From positions 1-64,000 of the forward strand of contig NZ_JABWCS010000220.1 of the NCBI RefSeq assembly GCF_013359945.1: a stretch of DNA of 64,000 nt, written 5' to 3'. A model generated the notes under the pieces. The model was not told the origin of the DNA. It did no database searches and saw nothing but the letters and a program-made list of their open reading frames with translations. The translations under genes and the position numbers were made by a program. Positions 52,164-60,402 of this stretch are shown piece by piece. This DNA is from Paenibacillus agri (GTDB lineage: Bacteria; Bacillota; Bacilli; Paenibacillales; Paenibacillaceae). Position 1 is the stretch's first letter. The number at the start of each line of letters is the position of its first letter.

Positions 52164-53737
52164 TGTTTGAAATACCTGACTATTTATTAATTCCTGCTGT
52201 CGTTGTTGGTGTTCTGCTGGTGCTCGGTATAGCGTTCTGGGCTCGTTACAAAACGGTGGGACCGGATGAAGCGATGATCGTTACGGGTTCATTTCTTGGC
52301 AATAATCATATTTCCGATGACGGCTCCGGCCGGAAAATCAAAATTGTCCGCGGGGGCGGCGCCTTTATTCTTCCCATCTTTCAGAAGGCTGAATTCATGT
52401 CCTTGCTGTCTCATAAGCTGGATGTAACGACACCGGAAGTGTATACAGAGCAAGGTGTGCCGGTTATTGCCGACGGTGTGGCGATCATCAAGGTTGGAAG
52501 TTCTACTGAAGACGTAGCGACTGCCGCAGAGCAGTTCATGGGTAAGCCGATTGAATCCCTGAAGAGCGAAGCTCAGGAAGTGCTGGAAGGTCACCTGCGG
52601 GCCATACTCGGTACCATGACCGTTGAAGAAGTATATCGTAACCGTGACCGGTTCGCACAGGAGGTACAGGGTGTAGCGGCACGGGATCTTAAGAAAATGG
52701 GTCTGCAAATTGTCTCCTTTACTATTAAGGACGTTCGAGACAAGCACGGTTATCTGGATGCACTCGGGAAGCCGCGGATTGCTGCCGTGAAGCGGGACGC
52801 GGAGATTGCTGAAGCGGAAGCCGTGCGGGATGCGCGTATCCAGAAGGCCAACGCCGAGGAACAAGGGCAGAAGGCGGAACTGCTGCGTGATACGAATATC
52901 GCTGAAGCTTCCAAGGAGAACCAGTTGAAGGTGGCAGCCTTCAAACGCGATCAGGACACGGCGAAGGCGGAAGCTGACCAGGCGTACCATATTCAAGAGG
53001 CGCGCGCCAAGCAGACTGTGGTAGAAGAACAGATGAAGGTTGAGCTCGTTCGTAAGATGCGGGAGATTGACCTGCAAGAGAAAGAGATTCAGGTTCGCGA
53101 GAAGCAGTACGATGCGGAAGTGAAGAAGAAGGCCGAGGCAGATCGCTACGCGGTAGAGCAGGCGGCAGAAGCCGATAAGGCGAAAAGAATGCGTGAGGCT
53201 GATGCGGTGCAATACAGCATCGAGACGCAGGCGAAGGCGACTTCGGAGCAGAAGCGGCTTGAGGGCCAAGCGATTGCGGATGCGGAGCTGGCCAAAGGTA
53301 AGGCGGAGTCCGAAGTTATCCGTCTGCGCGGTCTGGCGGAAGCAGAAGCCAAGGAGAAGCTGGCGGAAGCGTTCCAGAAGTTCGGCGAAGCTGCCGTGCT
53401 GGATATCATCGTCAAGATGCTGCCGGAACTGGCGGGCAAAATTGCCGAGCCGCTGGCATCTATCGACAAGCTTACAGTGGTCGATACCGGCAACGGCGAG
53501 GGCGCAGCCCGGGTCAGCAATTATGTGACCCAGCTCATGTCCACTGCGCCTGAAATGCTGAAGAGCGTCTCCGGTATTGATGTGGAAGAACTGATCAAAG
53601 GACTGACTCGTAAAGCTGCTCCGGCATCGGTGGGCCAATCACAATCTACTCCTGTGTCTGCCGTGGCTCCGGTAGCTTCGGTTCAAGCGCCTGTCACTAA
53701 TTTCAAAGCAGCCGTAGAGGAAAAACCTGGGGAATAG
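52163..53737 (+). CDS. Flotillin FloT (YuaG)
   Basis: 524-aa scaffold protein of functional membrane microdomains. A membrane-inserting N terminus (IPAVVVGVLLVLGIAFWARY) leads into the SPFH/band 7 domain (about 30-200), then a long Ala/Glu/Lys-rich coiled coil (about 205-400, including AEIAEAEAVRDARIQKANAE), then a C-terminal region ending in a low-complexity Ala/Pro/Val tail. Coupled to the NfeD gene by a 1-nt overlap. Probably induced by envelope stress through the SigW-type promoter. Confidence 0.96.
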   Translation: MFEIPDYLLIPAVVVGVLLVLGIAFWARYKTVGPDEAMIVTGSFLGNNHISDDGSGRKIKIVRGGGAFILPIFQKAEFMSLLSHKLDVTTPEVYTEQGVPVIADGVAIIKVGSSTEDVATAAEQFMGKPIESLKSEAQEVLEGHLRAILGTMTVEEVYRNRDRFAQEVQGVAARDLKKMGLQIVSFTIKDVRDKHGYLDALGKPRIAAVKRDAEIAEAEAVRDARIQKANAEEQGQKAELLRDTNIAEASKENQLKVAAFKRDQDTAKAEADQAYHIQEARAKQTVVEEQMKVELVRKMREIDLQEKEIQVREKQYDAEVKKKAEADRYAVEQAAEADKAKRMREADAVQYSIETQAKATSEQKRLEGQAIADAELAKGKAESEVIRLRGLAEAEAKEKLAEAFQKFGEAAVLDIIVKMLPELAGKIAEPLASIDKLTVVDTGNGEGAARVSNYVTQLMSTAPEMLKSVSGIDVEELIKGLTRKAAPASVGQSQSTPVSAVAPVASVQAPVTNFKAAVEEKPGE

Positions 53738-53762
53738 AGAATACCTAATATAGTTGCAGTGA

Positions 53763-53796
53763 AATATGTCCGGCAATTTGCCGGACATATTTTGTT
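53763..53796 (+). terminator. Terminator after floT
   Basis: Perfect 14-bp stem AATATGTCCGGCAA/TTGCCGGACATATT with a minimal loop and short T tail. Confidence 0.85.
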
Positions 53797-53874
53797 GTTC
53801 AGACGGTATCATCCCCGTGTTTGCTATACATAACAACGTAGCAATATAACAAGATACCCAAAGGAGCTAACTGA

Positions 53875-54528
53875 ATGAACACTGAGCTTGATATTAATAA
53901 CACCTCTCCAGCCAAAGCCAGTCGGACACCATGGCTGGCCGTCTGGACTGCACCGCGCCGGACGATCCGGGGATTTCTGGATTCCGGGAACCCGCGCCGG
54001 AATATGATCTGGCTGTCTATGGCCGCAGGATTTCTAAGTGCGCTGGGGCGTGCATCTTCCAAGAACTTCGGAGACGAAATGTCACTGCCTACGATCTTCC
54101 TGATGTCCATCCCAGTGGGCATCGTCGTCGGGCTGTTTACGCTTTATGTAGGCAGCTTCCTGCTGAAAATAATTGGAGGTTGGCTGGGAGGGAGAGGCAG
54201 CCGGGCAGAGCTGCAAACGGCGCTGGCACGAGGGTTGTTTATGCCGGCAGTCCTGCTCGGCTTGCTGTGGATTCCTGAGTTGCTATTCCTTGGCAAAGAG
54301 ATGTTCACCTCAGAGATGCCGACACTGGAGAGCAACATAGCCGCACTGGTGGTTTATTTTACTTGCGTAGTCCTGGAGCTAGTATTTGGAGTCTGGGGTT
54401 TGGTAATCACCATGAAGGCTATTGGAGAAGCACACCGCTTCTCTGCCTGGAAAGCATTGCTTACTTGTGTAATGCCTTTCCTAATCCTGCTTGTGTTGTT
54501 TTTCCTAGTAATGCTAATGGTTCAGTAG
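53875..54528 (+). CDS. Yip1-family membrane protein
   Basis: 217-aa integral membrane protein with about five predicted helices after a 35-residue soluble start (WLAVWTAPRRTIRGFLDSGNPRRN). The pattern AVWTAPRxTIR and the helix pairs ending LLVLFFLVMLMVQ fit the Yip1/DUF1282 family, of unknown function in bacteria. CAAAGGAGC precedes the ATG. It lies between the flotillin terminator and glcT; no operon partner is evident. Confidence 0.75.
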   Translation: MNTELDINNTSPAKASRTPWLAVWTAPRRTIRGFLDSGNPRRNMIWLSMAAGFLSALGRASSKNFGDEMSLPTIFLMSIPVGIVVGLFTLYVGSFLLKIIGGWLGGRGSRAELQTALARGLFMPAVLLGLLWIPELLFLGKEMFTSEMPTLESNIAALVVYFTCVVLELVFGVWGLVITMKAIGEAHRFSAWKALLTCVMPFLILLVLFFLVMLMVQ

Positions 54529-54647
54529 GCCCTTCTTTTCCCTAAGCCTTGCTGTGGGGTTGGCTGCACATGTATAATCTACTAGTGCCCTTTAACGAAA
54601 TGGCTGCTTCCAGCAGTGGGGATTCATAACTAAAAGAGGTGTCTTTA

Positions 54648-55526
54648 TTGAGCAGTATCACCGTAGCCAAGGTATTGAATAACAATGTTATCATTGCCGA
54701 GCATCCCCAATATGCCGAAGTAGTCGTGATTGGTAAGGGGATTGGCTTTAACCGCAAAGTACGCGATCATATAAATCTGTCCTCCGTAGAGAAGATGTTC
54801 ATTCTCCGCAGCCGTGAGGAGCAGGAACAATATAAACAGCTCGTCCCCCAAGTTGATGAGAGGCTGATTGAGGTAGTTCAGGAGATTGTACTTCATATCA
54901 TGCATAGCAGCCGTCAGCCGCTGAATGAGCATATTCATATTGCCCTTACTGACCATATCTCATTTGCCATACGTCGCCATGAACAGGACATTGCCATCCA
55001 TAATCCGTTTCTGTATGAGACCAAGGAGATTTATCCCGAGGAATACAGCATGGCTGAATACGCGGTCGATCGGATTAACGAGGCTATGGGCGTTACGCTT
55101 CCGGCAGATGAAGTGGGTTTCGTTGCATTGCATATTGTCAGTGCGATCAGCAACAGACATATCTCGGAGGTCAAGGAGCATTCCCAGCTCATCGGGGACC
55201 TTGTGAATCTGGTGGAGAACATTCTCGAGTACCATATTCCGCGCGAATCGCTGGATTACTCCCGGCTGGTAACTCATCTGCGGTTTGTGCTGGAGAGACT
55301 GCGCCGGGGAGAAGCGGTGCTGGAGACGTCGTCGCTAGATGGGCTTATGAAGCGTGAGTATCCTGAGATGTATTCGTTATCCTGGAAGTTGACCAAGGTG
55401 ATTGAGCAGCGTATGCGCATCCCTGTGTACCCCGCAGAGGTTAGCTACCTGACGATACATTTGCAGCGTCTGGCGCAGAAAAAAGAAGATGAGGCAGATA
55501 TGCGGCAGAGCACTGACGGCCAATGA
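54648..55526 (+). CDS. PtsGHI operon antiterminator GlcT
   Basis: 292-aa BglG-type RNA-binding antiterminator. The N-terminal CAT domain (ITVAKVLNNNVIIAEHPQYAEVVVIGKGIGFNRK) binds the RAT hairpin; two PRD domains follow with the phospho-histidine contexts HITDHISFAIRRHEQ-like (ALTDHISFAIRRHEQ), VGFVALHIVSA, YSRLVTHLRFVLERL and SYLTIHLQRL. The PTS glucose permease would phosphorylate and inactivate it without glucose. The TTG at 54648 has AAGAGGTG at good spacing; a GTG three codons earlier overlaps that site. A RAT/terminator lies directly downstream, before ptsG. Confidence 0.93.
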   Translation: MSSITVAKVLNNNVIIAEHPQYAEVVVIGKGIGFNRKVRDHINLSSVEKMFILRSREEQEQYKQLVPQVDERLIEVVQEIVLHIMHSSRQPLNEHIHIALTDHISFAIRRHEQDIAIHNPFLYETKEIYPEEYSMAEYAVDRINEAMGVTLPADEVGFVALHIVSAISNRHISEVKEHSQLIGDLVNLVENILEYHIPRESLDYSRLVTHLRFVLERLRRGEAVLETSSLDGLMKREYPEMYSLSWKLTKVIEQRMRIPVYPAEVSYLTIHLQRLAQKKEDEADMRQSTDGQ

Positions 55527-55545
55527 CTTTTTTTGCAAAAGTGAC

Positions 55546-55574
55546 TTGCAAGTTCAAATAAACGGTGCTAAACT
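55546..55574 (+). promoter_or_regulatory. Promoter of ptsG
   Basis: TTGCAA, 17-nt spacer, TAAACT, about 30 nt before the RAT. Confidence 0.65.
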
Positions 55575-55605
55575 GGTTTCAGTTAAGAAACAAAACAGAA
55601 TATCC

Positions 55606-55637
55606 AACGTGTAACTGATACGATCAGGCATGAGTGA
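55606..55637 (+). promoter_or_regulatory. Ribonucleic antiterminator (RAT) bound by GlcT
   Basis: ACGTGTAACTGAT-ACG-ATCAGGCATGAGTG: the CTGAT/ATCAG stem and flanking bases closely resemble the Bacillus ptsG RAT. Its 3' part, GGCATGAG, is also the left arm of the following terminator, so the two structures exclude each other. GlcT binding would allow ptsG transcription. Confidence 0.88.
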
Positions 55638-55730
55638 TTTACAGTATTTTGGTTGTTTAATCCCCTGTTGGGGTAATCTAACTTTAGAGTTAGATTACAA
55701 CCTGTATGCTGTATTGCTCATGCCTTTTTT
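55626..55730 (+). terminator. RAT-controlled terminator before ptsG
   Basis: AGGCATGAG (55626-55634) pairs with CTCATGCCT (55717-55725), followed by six T. Inside lie ACAG/CTGT, GGTTGT/ACAACC and two inner hairpins (ATCCCC-TGTT-GGGGT and AATCTAACT-TTAG-AGTTAGATT), giving a branched terminator much longer than usual. Confidence 0.88.
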
Positions 55731-55783
55731 GACTTTGTTGGCTTCTGTTGAATGAACATAAAGAAACTAAGGAAGTGACCACA

Positions 55784-57838
55784 ATGTTCAAAAAGCTATT
55801 TGGCGTCCTGCAAAGAGTCGGCAAAGCGCTGATGCTTCCAGTGGCGATCTTGCCAGCGGCTGGCCTGCTTCTTGGGATCGGCAATATGCTGGTGAACCCT
55901 GACTTTCTTCAATACGTGCCTGCGCTGGAGAATAGCGTAGTTCAAGCCATTGCTAACGTATTGATGAACTCGGGGCAAGTAGTCTTTAACAATCTGTCGC
56001 TGCTATTCGCAGTCGGTGTAGCCATAGGTTTGGCTGGCGGTGAAGGTGTGGCGGGGCTTGCTGCAATCATTGGTTATCTCGTAATGAACATTACGATGGG
56101 TACGGTAGTAGGCGTTAATGATTACGTACTCAGCCAGGGCAATTTTGCCTATGCTAATGTGCTAGGGATTCCAACACTGCAGACCGGGGTCTTTGGCGGT
56201 ATTCTCGTCGGGATACTAGCGGCCTCAATGTACACTAGGTTTTTCAAAATCGAACTGCCATCCTACCTTGGATTCTTCGCAGGTAAACGATTCGTTCCAA
56301 TCATGACTGCGGTTACGTCATTGATCCTTGGTCTTGTCTTGACGTTGGTATGGCCACCGATCCAGCATGGTTTGAACTATGTATCGCAGAGCATGATTGA
56401 TACAAACAAGACACTTGCCGCCTTTATTTTCGGTTTGATCGAGCGCTCGCTCATTCCGTTCGGCTTGCACCATATCTTCTATTCGCCGTTCTGGTATGAG
56501 TTCGGCAGCTATGTCGATAAGGCAGGTGACCTGATTCGCGGAGATCAGCGCATCTTCATGCAACAGCTTCGCGATGGTGTGCCGTTCACAGCAGGTACGT
56601 TTACTACAGGTAAATATCCGTTTATGATGTTCGGACTTCCCGCTGCGGCGCTGGCGATCTACCATGAGGCAAGACCGGAGAACAAGAAAGTTGTCGGCAG
56701 CTTGATGATTTCCGCTGCGCTGACCTCGTTCCTGACGGGGATTACCGAGCCGCTGGAATTCTCATTCCTGTTCGTAGCTCCGCTATTGTTTGCGGTACAC
56801 GCCGTATTTGCAGGACTCTCCTTTATGACAATGCATCTTCTGAATGTGAAGATTGGGATGACGTTCTCCGGCGGTTTTATCGACTTTGTGCTCTTCGGGA
56901 TTATCCCGAACCGTACACACTGGTGGTTGGTGATTCCGGTAGGACTTGTTCTCGCGGTGATTTACTACTTCGGATTCCGGTTCGTTATTCGCAAGTTTAA
57001 CCTCAAGACACCGGGTCGTGAAGACAAGAGTGAAGACACCGAGGTGAATACGGCCAGCGTGTCAACCAGCGGAGATGATCTGCCGCGTAATATTTTGGCC
57101 GCCCTGGGTGGTAAAGAGAACATTACCCATCTGGATGCCTGCATCACCCGCCTGCGGGTCGAGGTTAAGGATAAAGGCGGGGTCGATAAGAATCGGCTGA
57201 AGAAGCTGGGCGCCTCTGGTGTGCTGGAGGTCGGTAACAACGTGCAAGCGATTTTTGGCACCCGTTCCGATACAATCAAGTCACAGATTCAGGATGTCAT
57301 TAGCGGCAGAACGCCGTCTCCGGTCACAGCTGACCCGCAGCCAGTGCTTGAGAAGCAAGCTGGTGAAGAGGGCGATGCAATCATTCCTGAGGATATTGTG
57401 TCACCAGTAAACGGAGAACTGCTGGATATTACGCAGGTGCCAGATGCCGTGTTCTCGCAAAAAATGACGGGTGATGGCTTCGCCTTCCTATCGGATGACG
57501 GTAAAATCGCTTCACCGGTATACGGCAAGGTATTCAACGTATTCCCAAGCAAGCATGCCATCGGCATCATGTCTGATGGGGGCAAAGAAGTTCTTGTTCA
57601 TATCGGTGTGAACACCGTTAAGCTAAAAGGGCAGGGGTTCACTATTCTTGTAGAAGAAGGGGATCTTGTAGCGGCTGGACAGCCGATTATGGAAGTGGAC
57701 CTGGAGTATGTGAGGGCTCATGCGCCTTCCGTTATTTCACCGGTTATATTCTCTAATCTGCCTGAAGGTTCCTCCGTTACGCTCAAGAAACCAGGTAAGG
57801 TATCCATTGGCGACAAGGATATCATCACCATCCAATAA
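55784..57838 (+). CDS. PTS glucose-specific transporter PtsG (EIICBA)
   Basis: 684-aa permease that imports and phosphorylates glucose. Domain order is EIIC (about 1-400, opening FKKLFGVLQRVGKALMLPVAILPAAGLLLGIGN), EIIB (about 430-505, phospho-cysteine in THLDACITRLRVEV) and EIIA (about 540-684, phospho-histidine in VLVHIGVNTVKLKG). ATG at 55784 matches Bacillus PtsG; an upstream TTG adds 12 residues without support. AAGGAAGTG precedes it. Controlled by GlcT and the RAT. Confidence 0.97.
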   Translation: MFKKLFGVLQRVGKALMLPVAILPAAGLLLGIGNMLVNPDFLQYVPALENSVVQAIANVLMNSGQVVFNNLSLLFAVGVAIGLAGGEGVAGLAAIIGYLVMNITMGTVVGVNDYVLSQGNFAYANVLGIPTLQTGVFGGILVGILAASMYTRFFKIELPSYLGFFAGKRFVPIMTAVTSLILGLVLTLVWPPIQHGLNYVSQSMIDTNKTLAAFIFGLIERSLIPFGLHHIFYSPFWYEFGSYVDKAGDLIRGDQRIFMQQLRDGVPFTAGTFTTGKYPFMMFGLPAAALAIYHEARPENKKVVGSLMISAALTSFLTGITEPLEFSFLFVAPLLFAVHAVFAGLSFMTMHLLNVKIGMTFSGGFIDFVLFGIIPNRTHWWLVIPVGLVLAVIYYFGFRFVIRKFNLKTPGREDKSEDTEVNTASVSTSGDDLPRNILAALGGKENITHLDACITRLRVEVKDKGGVDKNRLKKLGASGVLEVGNNVQAIFGTRSDTIKSQIQDVISGRTPSPVTADPQPVLEKQAGEEGDAIIPEDIVSPVNGELLDITQVPDAVFSQKMTGDGFAFLSDDGKIASPVYGKVFNVFPSKHAIGIMSDGGKEVLVHIGVNTVKLKGQGFTILVEEGDLVAAGQPIMEVDLEYVRAHAPSVISPVIFSNLPEGSSVTLKKPGKVSIGDKDIITIQ

Positions 57839-57852
57839 TGTGCAATGGCCTG

Positions 57853-57881
57853 GCACTTCCTTTATAATTTAAAGGGAGTGC
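57853..57881 (+). other. Stem-loop between ptsG and ptsH
   Basis: GCACTTCCTTTA pairs with TAAAGGGAGTGC over 12 bp (one G-T pair). AAGGTCTTT follows rather than a T run, so it is more likely an RNA-processing or stabilising hairpin, or a leaky terminator, within the ptsGHI unit. Confidence 0.5.
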
Positions 57882-57931
57882 AAGGTCTTTCACCATAAAT
57901 TAACTTATACCTAGAAAGCGAGTTGGATATT

Positions 57932-58207
57932 ATGCAAACAACATTCAGAATTATCGACGAAGATGGAATTCACGCTCGTCCGGCAACAGCGCTGGTGAAT
58001 ACAGCTACAAAATTCAAAGGTACTGAAGCTTTTGCGGAAGCTAAAGGCAAGAAAGTAACACTGAAATCTATTCTGGGAGTATTGTCCCTTGGTCTTGAAG
58101 CTGGCGATACCTTGACTCTGATTACTGAAGGCAGCGAAGAAGCAGAAGCTTTGAACGCACTTCAAGAAATCATGGTTAAAGAAGGGCTGGGAGAAGTTCA
58201 TGAGTAA
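57932..58207 (+). CDS. Phosphocarrier protein HPr
   Basis: 91-aa general PTS carrier. GIHARPATAL holds the PEP-dependent phosphorylation site (His14 by this count, His15 in the usual numbering). KSILGVLSLGL contains Ser46, the HPr kinase site used in CcpA catabolite repression in Firmicutes. The start ATG has GAAAGCGAG upstream. Its stop overlaps the ptsI start by 8 nt. Confidence 0.97.
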   Translation: MQTTFRIIDEDGIHARPATALVNTATKFKGTEAFAEAKGKKVTLKSILGVLSLGLEAGDTLTLITEGSEEAEALNALQEIMVKEGLGEVHE

Positions 58208-59912
58208 GATTTCAGGAATCGCGGCTTCAGCAGGGATTGCAGTAGCCCGTGCGTTTATCCTGGAACACCCGGATTACTCCATTGCGAAGGCTGTCATCAC
58301 CGATACTGAAGCGGAAGTTGCCAAGCTGAATGATGCATTGGAAAAGTCCAAAGCCGAGCTTACGGCCATCAAGGAACGCACTTTGGCTGAACTGGGCGAG
58401 AAGAAAGCGGAGATTTTCGAATCACATCTGCTGATTCTTGAAGACCCAGAGCTGATAAGCCCTGTTATTGATAAAATTCGTGAGGAACTGGTCAATGCAG
58501 ATTATGCTTTGAATGTGGTTGCCGCACAATTTATTGAAATGTTCGAGAACATGAAGAGCGCGTACCTGCAGGAACGCGCTGCCGACATGCGAGATGTGAC
58601 CAAGCGTGTGCTGAACCATTTGCTGGGCATTCACTATATCAGCCCAGCCGAGATCAGTGAAGAGACTATTGTCATTGCTGAAGATTTGACGCCATCGGAT
58701 ACGGCGCAACTAAATCGCCAGTATGTTAAGGGCTTCACGACTAACATTGGTGGGCGTACTTCCCACTCGGCGATTATGGCCCGCTCGTTGGAGATTCCGG
58801 CTGTTGTCGGAACGAAGAGTGTTCTCTCCCAGGTGAAGGCTGGCGATCTTGTGATCGTGGACGGACTTAACGGGGATGTCATTATTAACCCAACTGACGA
58901 TGTAGTTGCTGAATATAAGAAGAAGCAAGAAGCTTACAATTTGCAAATTGCAGAATGGAAAAAGCTTCGTGATGAGCCGACCGTTTCAGCGGATGGCAAG
59001 CATGTGGAACTGGCTGCGAACATCGGAACTCCGAACGATGTGAACGGAGTTATCGACAATGGCGGGGAAGCCGTAGGTCTTTACCGTACAGAATTCCTCT
59101 ACATGGGCCGTGACAAGCTGCCTTCCGAAGAGGTTCAGTACAATGCGTACCGCACGGTGCTGGAGAACATGAAAGGCAAGCCGGTTGTTGTGCGTACGCT
59201 GGACATCGGCGGTGACAAGGAACTGCCGTATCTGGATCTGCCGAAGGAAATGAATCCATTCCTCGGCTACCGTGCGATCCGACTTTGTCTGGATCGTCAG
59301 GATATTTTCCGCACACAGCTTCGCGCACTCTTGAGAGCAAGCGTGCACGGTGATCTGCGGATCATGTTCCCGATGATTGCTACGCTTGGTGAATTCCGTG
59401 CAGCCCGCGATTTGCTGCTTGAAGAGAAGAGCAAGCTGATTGCGGAAGGCAAGGAAGTCTCCGAGAACATCCAGCTCGGCATTATGGTGGAAATTCCATC
59501 CACTGCAGTGCTGGCTGACCAATTCGCCAAGGAAGTGGACTTTTTCAGTATTGGAACGAACGATTTGATCCAATACACAATGGCCGCTGACCGGATGAAT
59601 GAGCAGGTATCCTATTTGTATCAGCCGTACAACCCGGCTATCCTGCGTCTCGTCAAAATCGTCATCGATGCTGCCCACGCCGAAGGCAAATGGACCGGCA
59701 TGTGCGGCGAGATGGCTGGTGACAGCACAGCGATTCCGCTGCTGCTGGGTCTCGGTCTTGATGAATTCAGCATGAGTGCCACCTCCATCCTGCCGGCGCG
59801 CAGCCAGATTTCCAAGCTGTCCGCTGCTGATATGAAGGAATTGGCTGCTAAAGCGCTGCAACTCGGCACTGCTGAAGAAGTGGCTGCGCTGGTGCAAAGT
59901 ATCAACAAGTAA
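58200..59912 (+). CDS. PTS enzyme I, PtsI
   Basis: 570-aa enzyme that passes phosphate from PEP to HPr. The phospho-histidine is H189 in GGRTSHSAIMARSLEIPAVVG; the PEP-binding barrel shows GLYRTEFLYMGRD, RTLDIGGDKELPYL, EIPSTAVLADQFAKEVDFFSIGTNDLIQYT and GMCGEMAGD. Translationally coupled to ptsH. Ends with a strong terminator. Confidence 0.98.
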   Translation: MSKISGIAASAGIAVARAFILEHPDYSIAKAVITDTEAEVAKLNDALEKSKAELTAIKERTLAELGEKKAEIFESHLLILEDPELISPVIDKIREELVNADYALNVVAAQFIEMFENMKSAYLQERAADMRDVTKRVLNHLLGIHYISPAEISEETIVIAEDLTPSDTAQLNRQYVKGFTTNIGGRTSHSAIMARSLEIPAVVGTKSVLSQVKAGDLVIVDGLNGDVIINPTDDVVAEYKKKQEAYNLQIAEWKKLRDEPTVSADGKHVELAANIGTPNDVNGVIDNGGEAVGLYRTEFLYMGRDKLPSEEVQYNAYRTVLENMKGKPVVVRTLDIGGDKELPYLDLPKEMNPFLGYRAIRLCLDRQDIFRTQLRALLRASVHGDLRIMFPMIATLGEFRAARDLLLEEKSKLIAEGKEVSENIQLGIMVEIPSTAVLADQFAKEVDFFSIGTNDLIQYTMAADRMNEQVSYLYQPYNPAILRLVKIVIDAAHAEGKWTGMCGEMAGDSTAIPLLLGLGLDEFSMSATSILPARSQISKLSAADMKELAAKALQLGTAEEVAALVQSINK

Positions 59913-59960
59913 GATTTCGCCAAGGTTTTCCCGTTTTACTCACTTTTCCGAACTCTTTTG

Positions 59961-59986
59961 CCGGCCCTTCGGGGCCGGTTTTTTTT
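59961..59986 (+). terminator. Terminator after ptsI
   Basis: CCGGCCC-TTCG-GGGCCGG stem with a stable tetraloop, then eight T. Confidence 0.95.
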
Positions 59987-60021
59987 ATGGGTCGGGGTAC
60001 TCCGCCAATATTTTATGCAGG

Positions 60022-60092
60022 AGAATCAATTTCATAAGTCCATTTCGGATTGAAATTTTCGGATTGAAATCCGCATTATGAAATTTGATTCT
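60022..60092. repeat. Long inverted repeat with internal direct repeat
   Basis: AGAATCAATTTCATAA (60022-60037) is complementary to TTATGAAATTTGATTCT (60076-60092) apart from one bulge. Between them CGGATTGAAAT occurs twice (60046-60056 and 60060-60070), followed by CCG that can pair back. The rest of the gap to 60402 is AT-rich and holds no recognised gene. Confidence 0.65.
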
Positions 60093-60402
60093 GTTATCTG
60101 GCGGACTTTATACTTTCTATACAACGGTTGTGTGTTCTTTGGACAACTTAAATGCACAGTGGTGTACGCCGATAGTATAGTAGTAGGTAGGAAGTATAGT
60201 GATACACCCAGACATGTGAACTTACGGTTACATATTATAGTAATATGTAGGGGCCCAACGAGTCATGAGTAGAAGCAAATACCTGATTACTTATAGATGT
60301 CTTGCAGAGCAGTGCAAGTATTAATATGGCGTCTAATGGAAATATATGGACTTAAAAGCTCCTTGTTTCAAGACAGGGAGTGACTCAGGATGGTGATTAC
60401 AA

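Noticed and set aside
52289..53638. 449-aa minus-strand frame opposite floT
   Set aside because: A long shadow frame produced by the Ala/Glu/Lys-rich repeats of flotillin; no ribosome binding site or family match.
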